64,000 nucleotides of DNA from Pseudomonas grandcourensis (lineage in GTDB: Bacteria; Pseudomonadota; Gammaproteobacteria; Pseudomonadales; Pseudomonadaceae): the NCBI RefSeq assembly GCF_039909015.1, contig NZ_CP150919.1:4936501-5000500 (forward strand). Direction: 5' to 3'. Every line of letters begins with the position of its first letter. Position 1 is the first letter of the stretch. Positions 47,449-56,531 of this stretch are shown in pieces. The notes under the pieces are model-generated. The model was not told the origin of the DNA. It was given only the letters and a program-made list of their open reading frames with translations, and did no database searches. The translations under genes and the position numbers were made by a program.

Positions 47449-48930
47449 TTAGCCTTGCTGTCGCGCTTTGGCGGCATGCAACCCGGCCTGGCGACCGAAG
47501 AAGGTCGCATCCGCCAGGGACATGCCGGAACTATAGCCGCCACCCCAACGGGGCAATCCGCACGCAGTACGCCCTGCCGCATACAGGCCGCCAATCGGCT
47601 CACGCTTTTCCGTGAGGACTTCGCCAGTCGGCAGGGTATCCAGCCCTCCCAGGGTAAAGTGTGGGTAAAGCGCATAATCGACTCGGCAATCCAGCGCAAC
47701 GAACGGCGGCTCGTTGAGTGGCTTGAGCCATTTCGCGGCTTTGTGGAACAACGGGTCGCTGCCATCGGCGGCATGGCGGTTGTACAGCGCTACTGTGGAT
47801 ACCAAGGTGCCCTCGGGGAGCCCAAGGTCCCCTTCCACCTCCTCCCAGGTTTCGCCTGCCGCGGCAATCTGGATGCGTGTGAAGTCCGCGGGCGGCTGGA
47901 ACGTGGCGTTATCGACCAGCAGGTAAATGCGGTCGCCCATCTGCTGCATGATGTGATAACCGACGCGGCCGTGATAGCAATCCTCATTGATGAATCGCTG
48001 GCCACGCTCATTGATGAAAATCCCATTGATCAGCGATTCGGGTGCATAAAACGGCAGGCTCAGGAAGGCCTCGCCCATGTGGATCGCCGCGCCCCCCACG
48101 CTCATCCCCAGGAGGATGCCCGTGCCATTGTCGCCAGGGGTTCCGATGGGATTGTCGGAGCGCAGCAAATGCGGCACATGGCGTTTGACCATATCGCGAT
48201 TCATCACGAAGCCGCCGGCACACAGGATGACGCCGTTGCGGGCCCGGGCAAAACAGATCTGGCCAGCGATCCGAACCACCACACCATGGACATGATTGGC
48301 CTCATCGGCAATCAGGGCGAGCACCCGGCTGTCGTAGCGAATCTCCACGCCAAGCGTTTCGACGCGCGCGGCCAGTGTGTCCATCAACATGCGCCCGCCG
48401 CCCCAGCCGGTCCACTGCGGCGTGTGTCCGCGCGGGCACGGTTTGGCGTGCTCCACGAACGGCCATGCCTCTTCACTGCCGGACCAGATCAGGCAGTCGT
48501 CTGTCACTGGCTCGAGCATTTTTTCCGGCAAAAACGTGTTCTTGTACTTGACCCCTTGCGCGACCAGCCACTCATAGTGGCCAAGACTATTCTCCGCATA
48601 CAGGCGTACCTTCGACTCGTCGGCGTCGGCGCCGCCTGCCATCATCAAATAACGGAAAAGGTCTTCGGTGTCGTCGCTGAAGCCGGCTTGCCGCTGAGCG
48701 GGCGTGCCACCGCTGCCACCCAGATAGATTTCGCCCCCCGACAGAGCGCTCGTGCCGCCGTGGCCGGAGGCGGCTTCCAGAAGCGTCACGGCCGCGCCCG
48801 CGCCGGCGGCTTCAATGGCGGCACAAGCGCCTGCGGCGCCAAAACCGACGACAATCACATCTGTCTCGAGGTCCCAGTTGGGAACCTGGTGGGTCTGGCA
48901 GGGCCGTGAAGAAGAAAAATTAAATGACAT
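47449..48930 (-). CDS. FAD-dependent dehydrogenase, ketosteroid/fumarate-reductase family
   Basis: A 493-residue flavoprotein. It has the Rossmann loop DVIVVGFGAAGACAAIEAAG (about 24-43), HGGTSALSGGEIYLGGS after it, GVILCAGGFVMNR, INERGQRFINED, and a C-terminal GGLYAAGRTACGLPRWGGGY. This pattern is seen in 3-ketosteroid delta-1/delta-4 dehydrogenases and their relatives. It has no FMN-binding domain. It shares a transcript with the SDR gene to its right (18-bp gap). Confidence 0.88.
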   Translation of the reverse strand: MSFNFSSSRPCQTHQVPNWDLETDVIVVGFGAAGACAAIEAAGAGAAVTLLEAASGHGGTSALSGGEIYLGGSGGTPAQRQAGFSDDTEDLFRYLMMAGGADADESKVRLYAENSLGHYEWLVAQGVKYKNTFLPEKMLEPVTDDCLIWSGSEEAWPFVEHAKPCPRGHTPQWTGWGGGRMLMDTLAARVETLGVEIRYDSRVLALIADEANHVHGVVVRIAGQICFARARNGVILCAGGFVMNRDMVKRHVPHLLRSDNPIGTPGDNGTGILLGMSVGGAAIHMGEAFLSLPFYAPESLINGIFINERGQRFINEDCYHGRVGYHIMQQMGDRIYLLVDNATFQPPADFTRIQIAAAGETWEEVEGDLGLPEGTLVSTVALYNRHAADGSDPLFHKAAKWLKPLNEPPFVALDCRVDYALYPHFTLGGLDTLPTGEVLTEKREPIGGLYAAGRTACGLPRWGGGYSSGMSLADATFFGRQAGLHAAKARQQG

Positions 48931-48948
48931 AATTGGCGTCCCGTGATG

Positions 48949-49740
48949 TCACGCTAAGAAGTCGCCGCCATTGACGTCGAGTGTTGCGCCGGTAATCGCG
49001 CTGGCGTAATCGGATACCAGAAAGAGTGCGGCTCTGGCACATTCATCGTCGGTCGGTATGCGCCCGAGTGCGATATTGGCGGCGATTGGTGCAATGATAT
49101 CGGCCTCCGGCACCCGGTATTCGGCCGCTGTCTGCTGGACATAACCCTGTACCGGCGCGCCCCACATCCAGCCCATATGGACATTGTTGGCCCGCACACC
49201 ATGAGATCCCAGTTCCCTGGCCAGATACTTGACCGCCACTGCCAGAGCGCCCTTGGACGCCGCGTAGCCCGATTCGCCTGGAAACGGTTTGCGCGTGGCC
49301 TGGGTGTTGATCATGACGATTGCGCCGTTACCCTGCTTTTTCATGTGCGGCAGGATTTCCTGCGTCAGCGTCATGGTGCCGATGACATTGGTGTCGAAGA
49401 CCGAGCGCCAGCTATCGAGATCAGCCTGCTCGATAGCTTCAGGGAAATTGCCATGCACGTAGGCACTGTTCACCAATGCATCGATCCGGCCGAACCGCTC
49501 GATCGTTTGGTCTGCCAGGCGCTGGCATTGCGCCCTGTCATTAATGTCGGTCACTACCTTGAGTACCTCGCATTGCGTGCCCAGATCGCGAATCCGCGCC
49601 TCTGCATCGTCCAGTTTTGCGGCTGTGCGTGCGGCGAGAATCACCGCATGCGCGCCCTCGCGTGCGGCTTCGATGGCAAGCTTGACACCCAGGCCGGGAC
49701 CGATACCGGACACCACGACGACTTTGTTTCGTAGCAACAT
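48949..49740 (-). CDS. Short-chain dehydrogenase
   Basis: A 263-residue SDR. The cofactor loop is GIGPGLG, and the catalytic motif YAASK follows INTQATRKPFPGESG. The end VNGGDFLA is typical. It is the first gene of a leftward pair with the ketosteroid-dehydrogenase-like gene, under operator copy 2. Confidence 0.88.
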   Translation of the reverse strand: MLLRNKVVVVSGIGPGLGVKLAIEAAREGAHAVILAARTAAKLDDAEARIRDLGTQCEVLKVVTDINDRAQCQRLADQTIERFGRIDALVNSAYVHGNFPEAIEQADLDSWRSVFDTNVIGTMTLTQEILPHMKKQGNGAIVMINTQATRKPFPGESGYAASKGALAVAVKYLARELGSHGVRANNVHMGWMWGAPVQGYVQQTAAEYRVPEADIIAPIAANIALGRIPTDDECARAALFLVSDYASAITGATLDVNGGDFLA

Positions 49741-49811
49741 TTCAACGTCTCCAGTTATTGTTATTCGTATGGATTTGAAAGGTCACCGTATAAGTGAGCG
49801 GCGGCCACATT

Positions 49812-49831
49812 CTTCGTCCGACTGGACTAAG
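49812..49831 (-). promoter_or_regulatory. Operator copy 2
   Basis: On the minus strand CTTAGTCCAGTCGGACGAAG, dyad GTCC-N4-GGAC. It ends 71 nt before the SDR gene start. A weaker look-alike (ATAGTCTGTTTGAGGGATTC, 49897-49916) stands before the rightward EthD-like gene. Confidence 0.7.
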
Positions 49832-50013
49832 TGACTGCGCCTGGTGCGTGCAGTCGCCGGGAACGACTTGGGCTGCGGGCGAACGACAGATCCCGAATAG
49901 TCTGTTTGAGGGATTCCACGGTCTTTCCCGTGACTGACCATGGCTTGCAGGCCTCATCTGGAGGTCGACACAGGCCAAGATACCCACTCACTGAAACGAG
50001 GTTTTTTATCGCT

Positions 50014-50715
50014 ATGGAAAAAGTCATCTACCTGCTCTGGCGTGATACGCAGACCAGCCGCGAAACCTTCGTCCGACGCCTACGCAGCGAGGTCGCCGAA
50101 CAGCTGCAAGCCTTGGGTGCCCAGGGTCTGCAATTGAACCTGGCCGACGCCGATGTCGAACCTGCAGCCGGCCTGCGCCAAGAGAACAACCGGCCGTTGC
50201 CCGACGCCAGCCTATCGCTGTGGCTGGACAGCGCCAACGGCCCCTCGCGTCGCCCGTTTGACAACCTGATCGTTGCCGCGACGGCACGCATGGCCGCCTA
50301 TCTGGTCTGCGAGTCGGTCGCGATCCGCAACACCCGCTTCCCCGCCACACCCGGCGAGCGTACCCACGGTTTCGCCCAGGTGGCCCTGCTGACCCGCCCG
50401 CCGCGCCTGACACCGGAAGCCTGGCTGGACATCTGGCGCAATCACCACACCCCGGTGGCCATCGACACCCAGGACAACTTCCAATACGTGCAGAACCTGG
50501 TGGTATTGGCATTGACCCACGGCGCTCCGCGGATCGACGCTATTGTCGAAGAGTGTTTCCCACCAGCGGCCATGACCGATCCCCAGGCCTTTTTCGATGC
50601 GGTTGGCGACGAAGCGAAATTCCAGCGCAACCTGGCCGCGATGATCGACAGCTGCAATCGCTTTATCGATTTCGACAAGATCGATGTGCTGCCTACCAGT
50701 CAGTACTGCCTGTAG
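50014..50715 (+). CDS. EthD-like protein (duplicated dimeric alpha-beta barrel)
   Basis: A 233-residue protein from the ATG at 50014 (GAGG about 13 bases before). The first half opens VIYLLWRDTQTSRETFVRRL and the second has ALLTRPPRLTPEAWLDIWRN, HHTPVAIDTQDNFQYVQNLV and an RPxxLSxxEFxxHWxxxH-like pattern, as in EthD ferredoxin-like barrels. The fold is probably duplicated. EthD-domain proteins accompany many ring-degradation operons; their role is often unproven. Confidence 0.75.
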   Translation: MEKVIYLLWRDTQTSRETFVRRLRSEVAEQLQALGAQGLQLNLADADVEPAAGLRQENNRPLPDASLSLWLDSANGPSRRPFDNLIVAATARMAAYLVCESVAIRNTRFPATPGERTHGFAQVALLTRPPRLTPEAWLDIWRNHHTPVAIDTQDNFQYVQNLVVLALTHGAPRIDAIVEECFPPAAMTDPQAFFDAVGDEAKFQRNLAAMIDSCNRFIDFDKIDVLPTSQYCL

Positions 50716-50747
50716 GCCGATCTGCATTTCTCGGTAACCGCCATAAC

Positions 50748-50773
50748 GCCCGACGCACTGCGCCGGGCTTTTT
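50748..50773. terminator. Intrinsic terminator
   Basis: GCCCGACGC, loop ACT, GCGCCGGGC, then TTTTT. It is placed between the EthD-like gene (+) and the convergent NTF2-like gene (-). Confidence 0.8.
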
Positions 50774-50784
50774 CATTGGTTTGT

Positions 50785-51270
50785 CTACGCGTGGCAGGCC
50801 GCATCGAACAAGCTGGCAGTCAGCTTGAACTGTTCGGGCAGCGGTGAAGTCAGGGTCTCGAATACGCGGCGGTACCCTGTTGCAAGGATCTGCCAGACCC
50901 CGTCGCGCTTGACGTATTCATCCTGATAAAAAGCCGTACCGTGCAGCATCCAGCCCCCGTCCAGATCAATGACATGATCTTCCAGGTACCAGATGCCCCT
51001 GGCCCTGTCGGGCGCCAGCATTTCGATCTCCGGATGATGGCCCTGGTGCTTGGACAGCAGGCCGGGCCTGTCCATTATTGCCTTGAGCCCCTCTACGAAT
51101 GCAGCGCAGCCATCGAAGCTGTACTTGCCACTGTCCAGGGCGGTTTTCACATCTTCGGCCAGGCAGGTTTCGAACAAGGTCCAGTCGTGGCTGTCGAGCG
51201 CGCGAAAGTAGCGGTACTTGAGCTGTCTGATCTGCTCGATTTCGAGGTAGGTGTCCATCGTGATGGCCAT
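50785..51270 (-). CDS. NTF2/SnoaL-like protein, BaiE-like (steroid 7-dehydratase type)
   Basis: A 161-residue NTF2-fold protein. The ATG at 51270 has AGGAG before it; the upstream ATG at 51330 lies in an operator. It resembles BaiE, the bile-acid 7alpha-dehydratase: QLKYRYFRALDSHDW, GHHPEIE, WYLEDHVIDLDGG, HGTAFYQDEYVKRDGVW and TGYRRVFE match the places of the BaiE catalytic Tyr, Asp, His, Asp and Arg as I recall them. It could dehydrate a ring-hydroxy compound. The similarity is from memory. Confidence 0.8.
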   Translation of the reverse strand: MAITMDTYLEIEQIRQLKYRYFRALDSHDWTLFETCLAEDVKTALDSGKYSFDGCAAFVEGLKAIMDRPGLLSKHQGHHPEIEMLAPDRARGIWYLEDHVIDLDGGWMLHGTAFYQDEYVKRDGVWQILATGYRRVFETLTSPLPEQFKLTASLFDAACHA

Positions 51271-51327
51271 CGGTTGTGCTCCTGTGGGTGGGTCTTCGCG
51301 CAGGATAGGCAGGGGGTGGGCGACACT

Positions 51328-51348
51328 CATCGTCCGGCCAGACTACGG
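51328..51348 (-). promoter_or_regulatory. Operator copy 3
   Basis: Minus-strand CGTAGTCTGGCCGGACGATG: dyad GTCT-N4-GGAC with GATG side toward the BaiE-like gene, 57 nt from its ATG. It pairs with copy 4 in one divergent promoter region. Confidence 0.75.
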
Positions 51349-51391
51349 CCTGCCCGAAGCCTGTTTGAACGATACCGCCCTGCCCCCTGCG

Positions 51392-51410
51392 GTAGTCTCC
51401 TCGGACGATG
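51392..51410 (+). promoter_or_regulatory. Operator copy 4
   Basis: GTAGTCTCCTCGGACGATG, 69 nt before the second NTF2-like gene. Copies 3 and 4 point outward from a 43-bp gap. Confidence 0.75.
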
Positions 51411-51479
51411 CCCCCCCTCCTCCGGAATGCGAGCTTGACCGCACCTGCACCATCGCAGGGCAGACAAGTAGGCTCGAGA

Positions 51480-51914
51480 ATGTCCAAGGCATCGCACCAG
51501 CAAGCGCTCTACGAACTCATCTGTCGTTATGCCCAGGCAGTCGACCAACGCAACTGGGCGGCGCTGTCCCGCCTGTTCACCCCCGAGGCAACGCTCAAGG
51601 GGCCGGGGTTCAGCTTCGATGGCGTCACCGCCATCGTCGAAGGCATGAACGGCCTGGGCCACTACAGCAAGACCCAGCATCACATCCATAACCACCTGGC
51701 TGAAGTGGATGACTTGCAAGCCAGCGCGGAAACCTACTGCGTGGCCAACCATCTCTATGAGACCGAGGGGATCGAGCGCAAGCTCGACTGGGGCATTCGC
51801 TACCGCGACCGTTTCGCCTGCATGGACGGCATCTGGCACTTCACGTGCCGCGAGCTGTTGCTCGACTGGAGCCAGGACCTGCCCCTGCGAGGAGCCCCAC
51901 ATGAAACGCGTTGA
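51480..51914 (+). CDS. NTF2/SnoaL-like protein
   Basis: A 144-residue protein of the same fold (ALYELICRYAQAVDQRNWAA, TKT-type QHHIHNHLAEV, AETYCVANHLYETEG, RYRDRFACMDGIW). It is less BaiE-like and its active site residues are not clear. It overlaps the next SDR gene by 14 bases, so the two are made together. Confidence 0.8.
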   Translation: MSKASHQQALYELICRYAQAVDQRNWAALSRLFTPEATLKGPGFSFDGVTAIVEGMNGLGHYSKTQHHIHNHLAEVDDLQASAETYCVANHLYETEGIERKLDWGIRYRDRFACMDGIWHFTCRELLLDWSQDLPLRGAPHETR

Positions 51915-52662
51915 AAACAAGGTCGTGCTTATCACCGGCGGCGCCAGTGGCGTTGGCAAGGCCGATGCCCTGCTGCTGGCCGCCGAAGGCGCCCGCGTGG
52001 TGGTTGCCGACGTCAACTGCCAGGCCGGCCAGGCCGTGGCCGATGAGATCGGTGCACATGCCCTGTTCATCGAACTGGATGTGGCCGACGAAACACACTG
52101 GCAACGAGCGATCGCCAAGACCCTGGCCCACTTCGGACGCCTGGACGTGCTGGTCAACAATGCGGCGATCTGCCCGCTGGGGACTATCGAGCAAGCCAGC
52201 CTGGAACAGTGGCGCAACGTCATGCGGGTCAACGCTGACGGCTATTTTCTCGGCTGCAAGTACGCTGTCGAGGCGATGAAAAATAATGCCGCGGGCGGCT
52301 CGATCATCATGATGTCTTCGGTCGCGGCCCTCGCCGGCCTGGCGCCGATGTGCGCTTACAGCAGTTCCAAGGGCGCGGTGACCGCGCTGACCCGCAGCGT
52401 GGCCGTCCATTGCAAGCAGCAGGGCTACCGCATCCGCTGCAATTCGGTGCACCCGGACGGCATCTGGACCCCGATGACCCAGGCCATGGTCCCCGACCTC
52501 GACCCGGTAGCCCTGGGCATCGGCGACAACCCCATGGCGCGCATGTGCATGCCCGAGGACGTGGCCGACCTGGTGCTGTTCCTCGCCTCGGATGAATCGC
52601 GCTTCATCAATGGCGCCGAACTGCGCATCGACAACGCGCAGCTGATTTCCGGTATCGCTTGA
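51901..52662 (+). CDS. Short-chain dehydrogenase, hydroxysteroid-dehydrogenase-like
   Basis: A 253-residue SDR: ITGGASGVGK, NNAAICPLG, catalytic YSSSK, and a C-terminal NGAELRIDN. GAGGAG precedes the ATG. The overall pattern resembles 3-/20-hydroxysteroid dehydrogenases and other sec-alcohol SDRs. Second gene of the rightward set. Confidence 0.88.
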   Translation: MKRVENKVVLITGGASGVGKADALLLAAEGARVVVADVNCQAGQAVADEIGAHALFIELDVADETHWQRAIAKTLAHFGRLDVLVNNAAICPLGTIEQASLEQWRNVMRVNADGYFLGCKYAVEAMKNNAAGGSIIMMSSVAALAGLAPMCAYSSSKGAVTALTRSVAVHCKQQGYRIRCNSVHPDGIWTPMTQAMVPDLDPVALGIGDNPMARMCMPEDVADLVLFLASDESRFINGAELRIDNAQLISGIA

Positions 52663-52703
52663 TGTTCCACCAACAAAAAAAGTCTCTGACAGAGGTACCA
52701 CAC

Positions 52704-53459
52704 ATGAACATGCTCAAAGGCAAAGTAGCCCTGATCACCGGTGGTGGCCAAGGGGTCGGCCAGGGTATTGCCTATGCCCTCGCGGATGAAGGTGCAACGG
52801 TCGCAGTGGCAGGCCGCACGCGCGCCACCCTGGAGCAAACCTGTGCAGAAATCCGTCGCCGTGGCGGCACCGCGCTGGTCGTGGAATGCGACGTGATGAG
52901 CCAGGCCGACATCGATCGCTGCGTCGCCCAGGTAGTAGAAGCCTTCGGCGGACTGAACATCCTGGTCAACAATGCCCATATCGTGCCGTTAGGCAGCATC
53001 CTCGAGGTCAGCGACGAAGCCTTCATGCAGGGCATCGACTCGGGCCCCATGGCCACCCTGCGCCTGATGCGGGCCTGCTACCCCTACCTCAAGGGCGACG
53101 GCGCGGTGATCAACCTGGCCTCCTCGGCGGCGGTACGCTGGGACGCATCGGGCTACGGCCATTATGCCGCGACCAAGGAAGCAATCCGCGCCCTGAGCCG
53201 TGGCGCCGCTTGCGAATGGGGTGTGGATGGCATCCGTGTCAACGTCATTGCGCCGCATGCGCTATCACCGGGCCTGCGCGGTTGGGTCGAAAACAACCCG
53301 CAAGAGGCCCAGGCCTTCTTCAGCAGCATCCCGTTGCGCCGGGTCGGCGATTGCGAGACCGACATCGGTCGCACCGTCGCCTTCCTGGTCAGCGACAACG
53401 CACGTTACCTGACTGGCGCGACCATCCCGCTGGATGGCGGCCAGGCTTACTGGGGTTAA
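52704..53459 (+). CDS. Short-chain dehydrogenase
   Basis: A 251-residue SDR from the ATG at 52704 (AGAGG nine bases before). It has ITGGGQGVGQGIAYALADEG, NNAHIVPLG, catalytic YAATK and LTGATIPLDGG. Third gene of the rightward operon. Confidence 0.88.
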   Translation: MNMLKGKVALITGGGQGVGQGIAYALADEGATVAVAGRTRATLEQTCAEIRRRGGTALVVECDVMSQADIDRCVAQVVEAFGGLNILVNNAHIVPLGSILEVSDEAFMQGIDSGPMATLRLMRACYPYLKGDGAVINLASSAAVRWDASGYGHYAATKEAIRALSRGAACEWGVDGIRVNVIAPHALSPGLRGWVENNPQEAQAFFSSIPLRRVGDCETDIGRTVAFLVSDNARYLTGATIPLDGGQAYWG

Positions 53460-53474
53460 TCGAGGAGAAACCGT

Positions 53475-54251
53475 ATGCAACGTTTAGCAAACAAAGTCGC
53501 CATTATCACCGGCGGAGCCCGCGGCATGGGCGCACAGACCTGTCGACTGTTCGTCGAGCACGGCGCGCAGGTGGTCATCGCCGACCTGCTGGAAGCCGAG
53601 GGCCAGGCCCTGGCCAGTGAACTGGGCGACGCCGCCAGCTTTCGCCGCCTGGATGTCAGCGACGAGGGGAGTTGGCAGCAACTGGTGAACGAGACGGTAG
53701 AACGCCTCGGACGCATCGATGTACTGGTGAACAACGCCGCCGTGCTGGTCTTCGGCTCCCTGGAGCAACTGTCCAAGGCCGACTTCGAGCGGGCGCTATC
53801 GATCAATCTGACCGGTACCTTCCTTGGCATCCATACCGTGGCGCCGATCATGCGTGAGCAGCGCGCCGGCTCGATCGTCAACATCTCCTCGGTGGACGGC
53901 TTGCGCGGAGTCAACGCCCTGGCCGCCTACGTCTCCAGCAAGTGGGGCGTTCGCGGGCTGACCAAGGTTGCGGCGCTGGAGCTGGGCCCGCATGGCGTGC
54001 GGGTCAATTCGGTGCATCCGGGCGGGGTCGATACGCAAATGTCCAACCCCACCGGCGCCCCGCGCGACTCGCTCAACAACCAATACCGTCAGGTACCGCT
54101 GCAGCGCATCGGCGCCCCGGAGGAAATTGCCCGCGCCACGCTGTTCCTCGCCAGCGACGACGCCAGCTACTGCAATGGCAGCGAACTGTCGGTGGATGGC
54201 GGCGCGGCGGCTGGTATCTACTACGAAGGCTTGCCGGGTTCGCCCATCTGA
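53475..54251 (+). CDS. Short-chain dehydrogenase, 20-beta-HSD-like
   Basis: A 258-residue SDR starting QRLANKVAIITGGARGMG, which is close to the start of 3alpha,20beta-hydroxysteroid dehydrogenases as I recall them. NNAAVLVFG, catalytic YVSSK and VHPGGVDTQMS complete the fold. It is 15 bases after the previous SDR and ends the operon at a double terminator. Confidence 0.88.
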   Translation: MQRLANKVAIITGGARGMGAQTCRLFVEHGAQVVIADLLEAEGQALASELGDAASFRRLDVSDEGSWQQLVNETVERLGRIDVLVNNAAVLVFGSLEQLSKADFERALSINLTGTFLGIHTVAPIMREQRAGSIVNISSVDGLRGVNALAAYVSSKWGVRGLTKVAALELGPHGVRVNSVHPGGVDTQMSNPTGAPRDSLNNQYRQVPLQRIGAPEEIARATLFLASDDASYCNGSELSVDGGAAAGIYYEGLPGSPI

Positions 54252-54302
54252 ATCATGGGGCACCAATAAAAAAAGACCCGCACGTCGTGCTGACCTCAGA
54301 CG

Positions 54303-54388
54303 CCCCCCCGCCTTTCAAGCGGGGGGTACTTTTAATAGTGTGACTCGCCTGCCGACACCGGCCATGCAGGACAAGGCCGGTGTCGGTT
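54303..54388. terminator. Two stem-loops between convergent operons
   Basis: CCCCCCGC with GCGGGGGG (about 54304-54326, T-rich after), then CCGACACCGGCC with GGCCGGTGTCGG (54352-54386). They separate the rightward SDR operon from the leftward epimerase operon. Confidence 0.75.
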
Positions 54389-54392
54389 GTTT

Positions 54393-55298
54393 CTAGCCGC
54401 GGTACTGACTCACCACTTCGCTCACCGCGCGCTGGATATCCTGGCGCACGTAACCGAGCAATTCAGCGTCCTGCGCGTCGGGCTGGTAGCTGACGGTGTT
54501 GCCACGCCCGGTATAGAGTGCCATGTCCGGTAGCAGCGGGTGCTCCTGGTCCAGAGATGGCATCTCGGCGTCGTTGCCGACAGCGCGCAGGAAGGTCTGG
54601 AAGTATTGGGCGTAACTGAGATTCTCGTCCCCCACAAGGTATGCCTTGCCCGACTCGCCGCGCTGCAGTGCACCCCAGATTGCCTGGGATAGCGAGCGAG
54701 TAGAGATGAAGTTGCTGCCACCCGCCGGACCGTAGAACGGCATTGGCGCGAACTTGCCTTCAGCATAACGGGTGTAGGCCTCGAACATATCCACCTTGAG
54801 TCCCGGCACCATCCCTACAACGAAGGGCGCGTTGACGCTGCAGACTCTGAAGTCCGGCCCGGACAGTGCTCTTGCACCTTCATCCGATAGATGACGCGAG
54901 CGCACGTACGGGATGCTGTCGATCAACTCCGGTGCCACTTGAGGATAAAAGCTGCCCACCAGCACCGCCTGCTTGATCCCGGCGCTACGAGCCAGCTCGA
55001 AAAAGCGCGGGATGGCCTCGACATTCGCGCGTTGCCAGTGAGCATCGATATCACCCTCCTGCGGAACGTGGCGGATGTCGCTGCCGGCAGCGAACACCAG
55101 GGCATCGAAGCTGGCCAGCTCGTCCCGGCTGAGGGTACCCGCGATGTAGTCGCACTGCAGTTGTTTCAACTCGGCGAGGGCGCTGCTTGCGGCCGCCGGT
55201 TTACGGCCGGCGATAGTCACGTCGTTACCCTGGTCCTTGAGATAGAGGGCAGCATGACCACCGATCAGGCCGGTCCCGCCAATTACGAGAATCTTCAT
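54393..55298 (-). CDS. NAD(P)-dependent epimerase/reductase, extended SDR
   Basis: A 301-residue Rossmann protein. The ATG at 55298 (AGGAGC upstream) opens on ILVIGGTGLIGGHAALYL. It has no clear YxxxK in the usual place, and its middle resembles atypical SDRs (AAGSDIRHVPQEGDIDAHW, GSFYPQVAPEL). A reductase or isomerase role is likely; the substrate is unknown. Second gene of a leftward operon. Confidence 0.78.
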   Translation of the reverse strand: MKILVIGGTGLIGGHAALYLKDQGNDVTIAGRKPAAASSALAELKQLQCDYIAGTLSRDELASFDALVFAAGSDIRHVPQEGDIDAHWQRANVEAIPRFFELARSAGIKQAVLVGSFYPQVAPELIDSIPYVRSRHLSDEGARALSGPDFRVCSVNAPFVVGMVPGLKVDMFEAYTRYAEGKFAPMPFYGPAGGSNFISTRSLSQAIWGALQRGESGKAYLVGDENLSYAQYFQTFLRAVGNDAEMPSLDQEHPLLPDMALYTGRGNTVSYQPDAQDAELLGYVRQDIQRAVSEVVSQYRG

Positions 55299-55382
55299 CG
55301 AATATTCGCTCCTGCTTGAGCCCGAAGTCGGGCCGTTTTTTTTGGGGGGGGAAGCGCCAGGGCAACGCCGGGCGCGCACAGC

Positions 55383-56261
55383 TCAGATAACGCGTGCGGG
55401 GTGCTGTCGCCGAGGAGCACCGAGCATCTCGCGATAGGACGGTGGCTGACGTCCGGCCTCATCGCTGATGCCATAGCCCAGGGCCAGCTCGGCGCTGATC
55501 AGGGTCTGCCCGGAGAGGCTGGCCAGTTCCGGGGCATCGAGCAGCGAGCGGATCACTCGACCGTTGAATTCCGGAGTTTCTGCCATGGCCATGAAGGCAT
55601 CGTATTGGTCGGTGCGCTCCGCTCCGGCAATAGCCGTGCGTTCGGTACGCTGCGGGCCGAGCCAGAGAGATATCGCGGCAACGCCGGTGCCCTCGAAGTC
55701 CACCGCCATATCCGCGGCCAGCTTGTCGCAGCCGGCCTTCTGTGCACCATAGGCAGGACCGTGCATGTAGCAGCCGGCGCCGAAGGAGGACACAAACGCA
55801 ATCAGGCCATGTCCGTTACGCACCAGCAGGGGCGCGGCATGGTAGCTGGCGACATAGGCCGAGCGCAGACCGACGTCGAGGATGTCCATCAACTCCAGGG
55901 GTTTGTCCCAGAACGGCCCTGGATCTATCAGGTTCTCGTGGAGCAAGGCGGCGTTGTTTACCAGAAGGTCGAGACGCCCCTGCTCGCGTTCGACGCGGGC
56001 GAAGAGTTCGCGTACCTGTTCATCGTCGCAGTGGTCACAGGACACAGCGATGCCCTTGCCTCCAGCGCGAGTCACTGCCTCGGCGGTTTCCGCCAAACTA
56101 CCAGGCAGCGGCTGACCGCGCAGCTGGCTGGTGCTGGCGGTGGCTGAGCGGGCACTGAGGTAGACGGTCATGCCCGCCGCACCGAGGGCGATGGCAATGC
56201 CCTTGCCAACGCCGCGGCTGGCGCCAGTGACAACCGCGATCCTGGAATTATCCGATTTCAT
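55383..56261 (-). CDS. Short-chain dehydrogenase, DHRS1-like
   Basis: A 292-residue SDR with VTGASRGVGKGIAIALGAAG, NNAALLHENLIDPGPFWDKP, catalytic YGAQK and a long C-terminal tail. The arrangement matches DHRS1-type dehydrogenases. A decayed SDR start (56329-56388) stands between it and its operator. Confidence 0.87.
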   Translation of the reverse strand: MKSDNSRIAVVTGASRGVGKGIAIALGAAGMTVYLSARSATASTSQLRGQPLPGSLAETAEAVTRAGGKGIAVSCDHCDDEQVRELFARVEREQGRLDLLVNNAALLHENLIDPGPFWDKPLELMDILDVGLRSAYVASYHAAPLLVRNGHGLIAFVSSFGAGCYMHGPAYGAQKAGCDKLAADMAVDFEGTGVAAISLWLGPQRTERTAIAGAERTDQYDAFMAMAETPEFNGRVIRSLLDAPELASLSGQTLISAELALGYGISDEAGRQPPSYREMLGAPRRQHPARVI

Positions 56262-56328
56262 CTGTGCTTCCTTATTATTTTTGGTGGTGATGCGCAGCCC
56301 GTCAGTGCGGGGTCAGAAATTGAGACCG

Positions 56329-56388
56329 TTACCGCAGGCCTGCTCCACCGCCAGTGACCAGTACTGTTTTGCCTGTGAAGTCCATCAT
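56329..56388 (-). pseudogene. Remnant of an SDR gene (first 19 codons)
   Basis: Two ATGs at 56388 and 56385 with GGGTAGCGGG before them begin an SDR: FTGKTVLVTGGGAGLR, then TAA at 56331-56329. Everything after the cofactor loop is gone. It kept its ribosome site and the operator 58 nt upstream. The intact SDR gene starts 68 bases further on. Confidence 0.75.
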
Positions 56389-56446
56389 CCCGCTACCCTC
56401 GTTGGCTTGTCGTTTCGGCGATTGTTTGCCGGCGCTACCGGGGCGG

Positions 56447-56466
56447 CATCGTCCTGGGGGACTACC
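56447..56466 (-). promoter_or_regulatory. Operator copy 5
   Basis: Minus-strand GGTAGTCCCCCAGGACGATG: dyad GTCC-N4-GGAC, 58 nt before the SDR remnant and 185 nt before the intact leftward gene. Confidence 0.75.
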
Positions 56467-56531
56467 TCGAATCCAAAGGGCGCACAGCCGCATCAGACGG
56501 TGCGGGCATGCAGAAGGCGGTCTTTCTACAC

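Noticed and set aside
47449..48930. Flavoprotein as urocanate reductase (UrdA), linking it to the urocanase cluster
   Set aside because: It lacks the FMN-binding domain of UrdA, is on the opposite strand, shares the steroid-type operator set, and its GGTSALSGG pattern suits ketosteroid dehydrogenases better.
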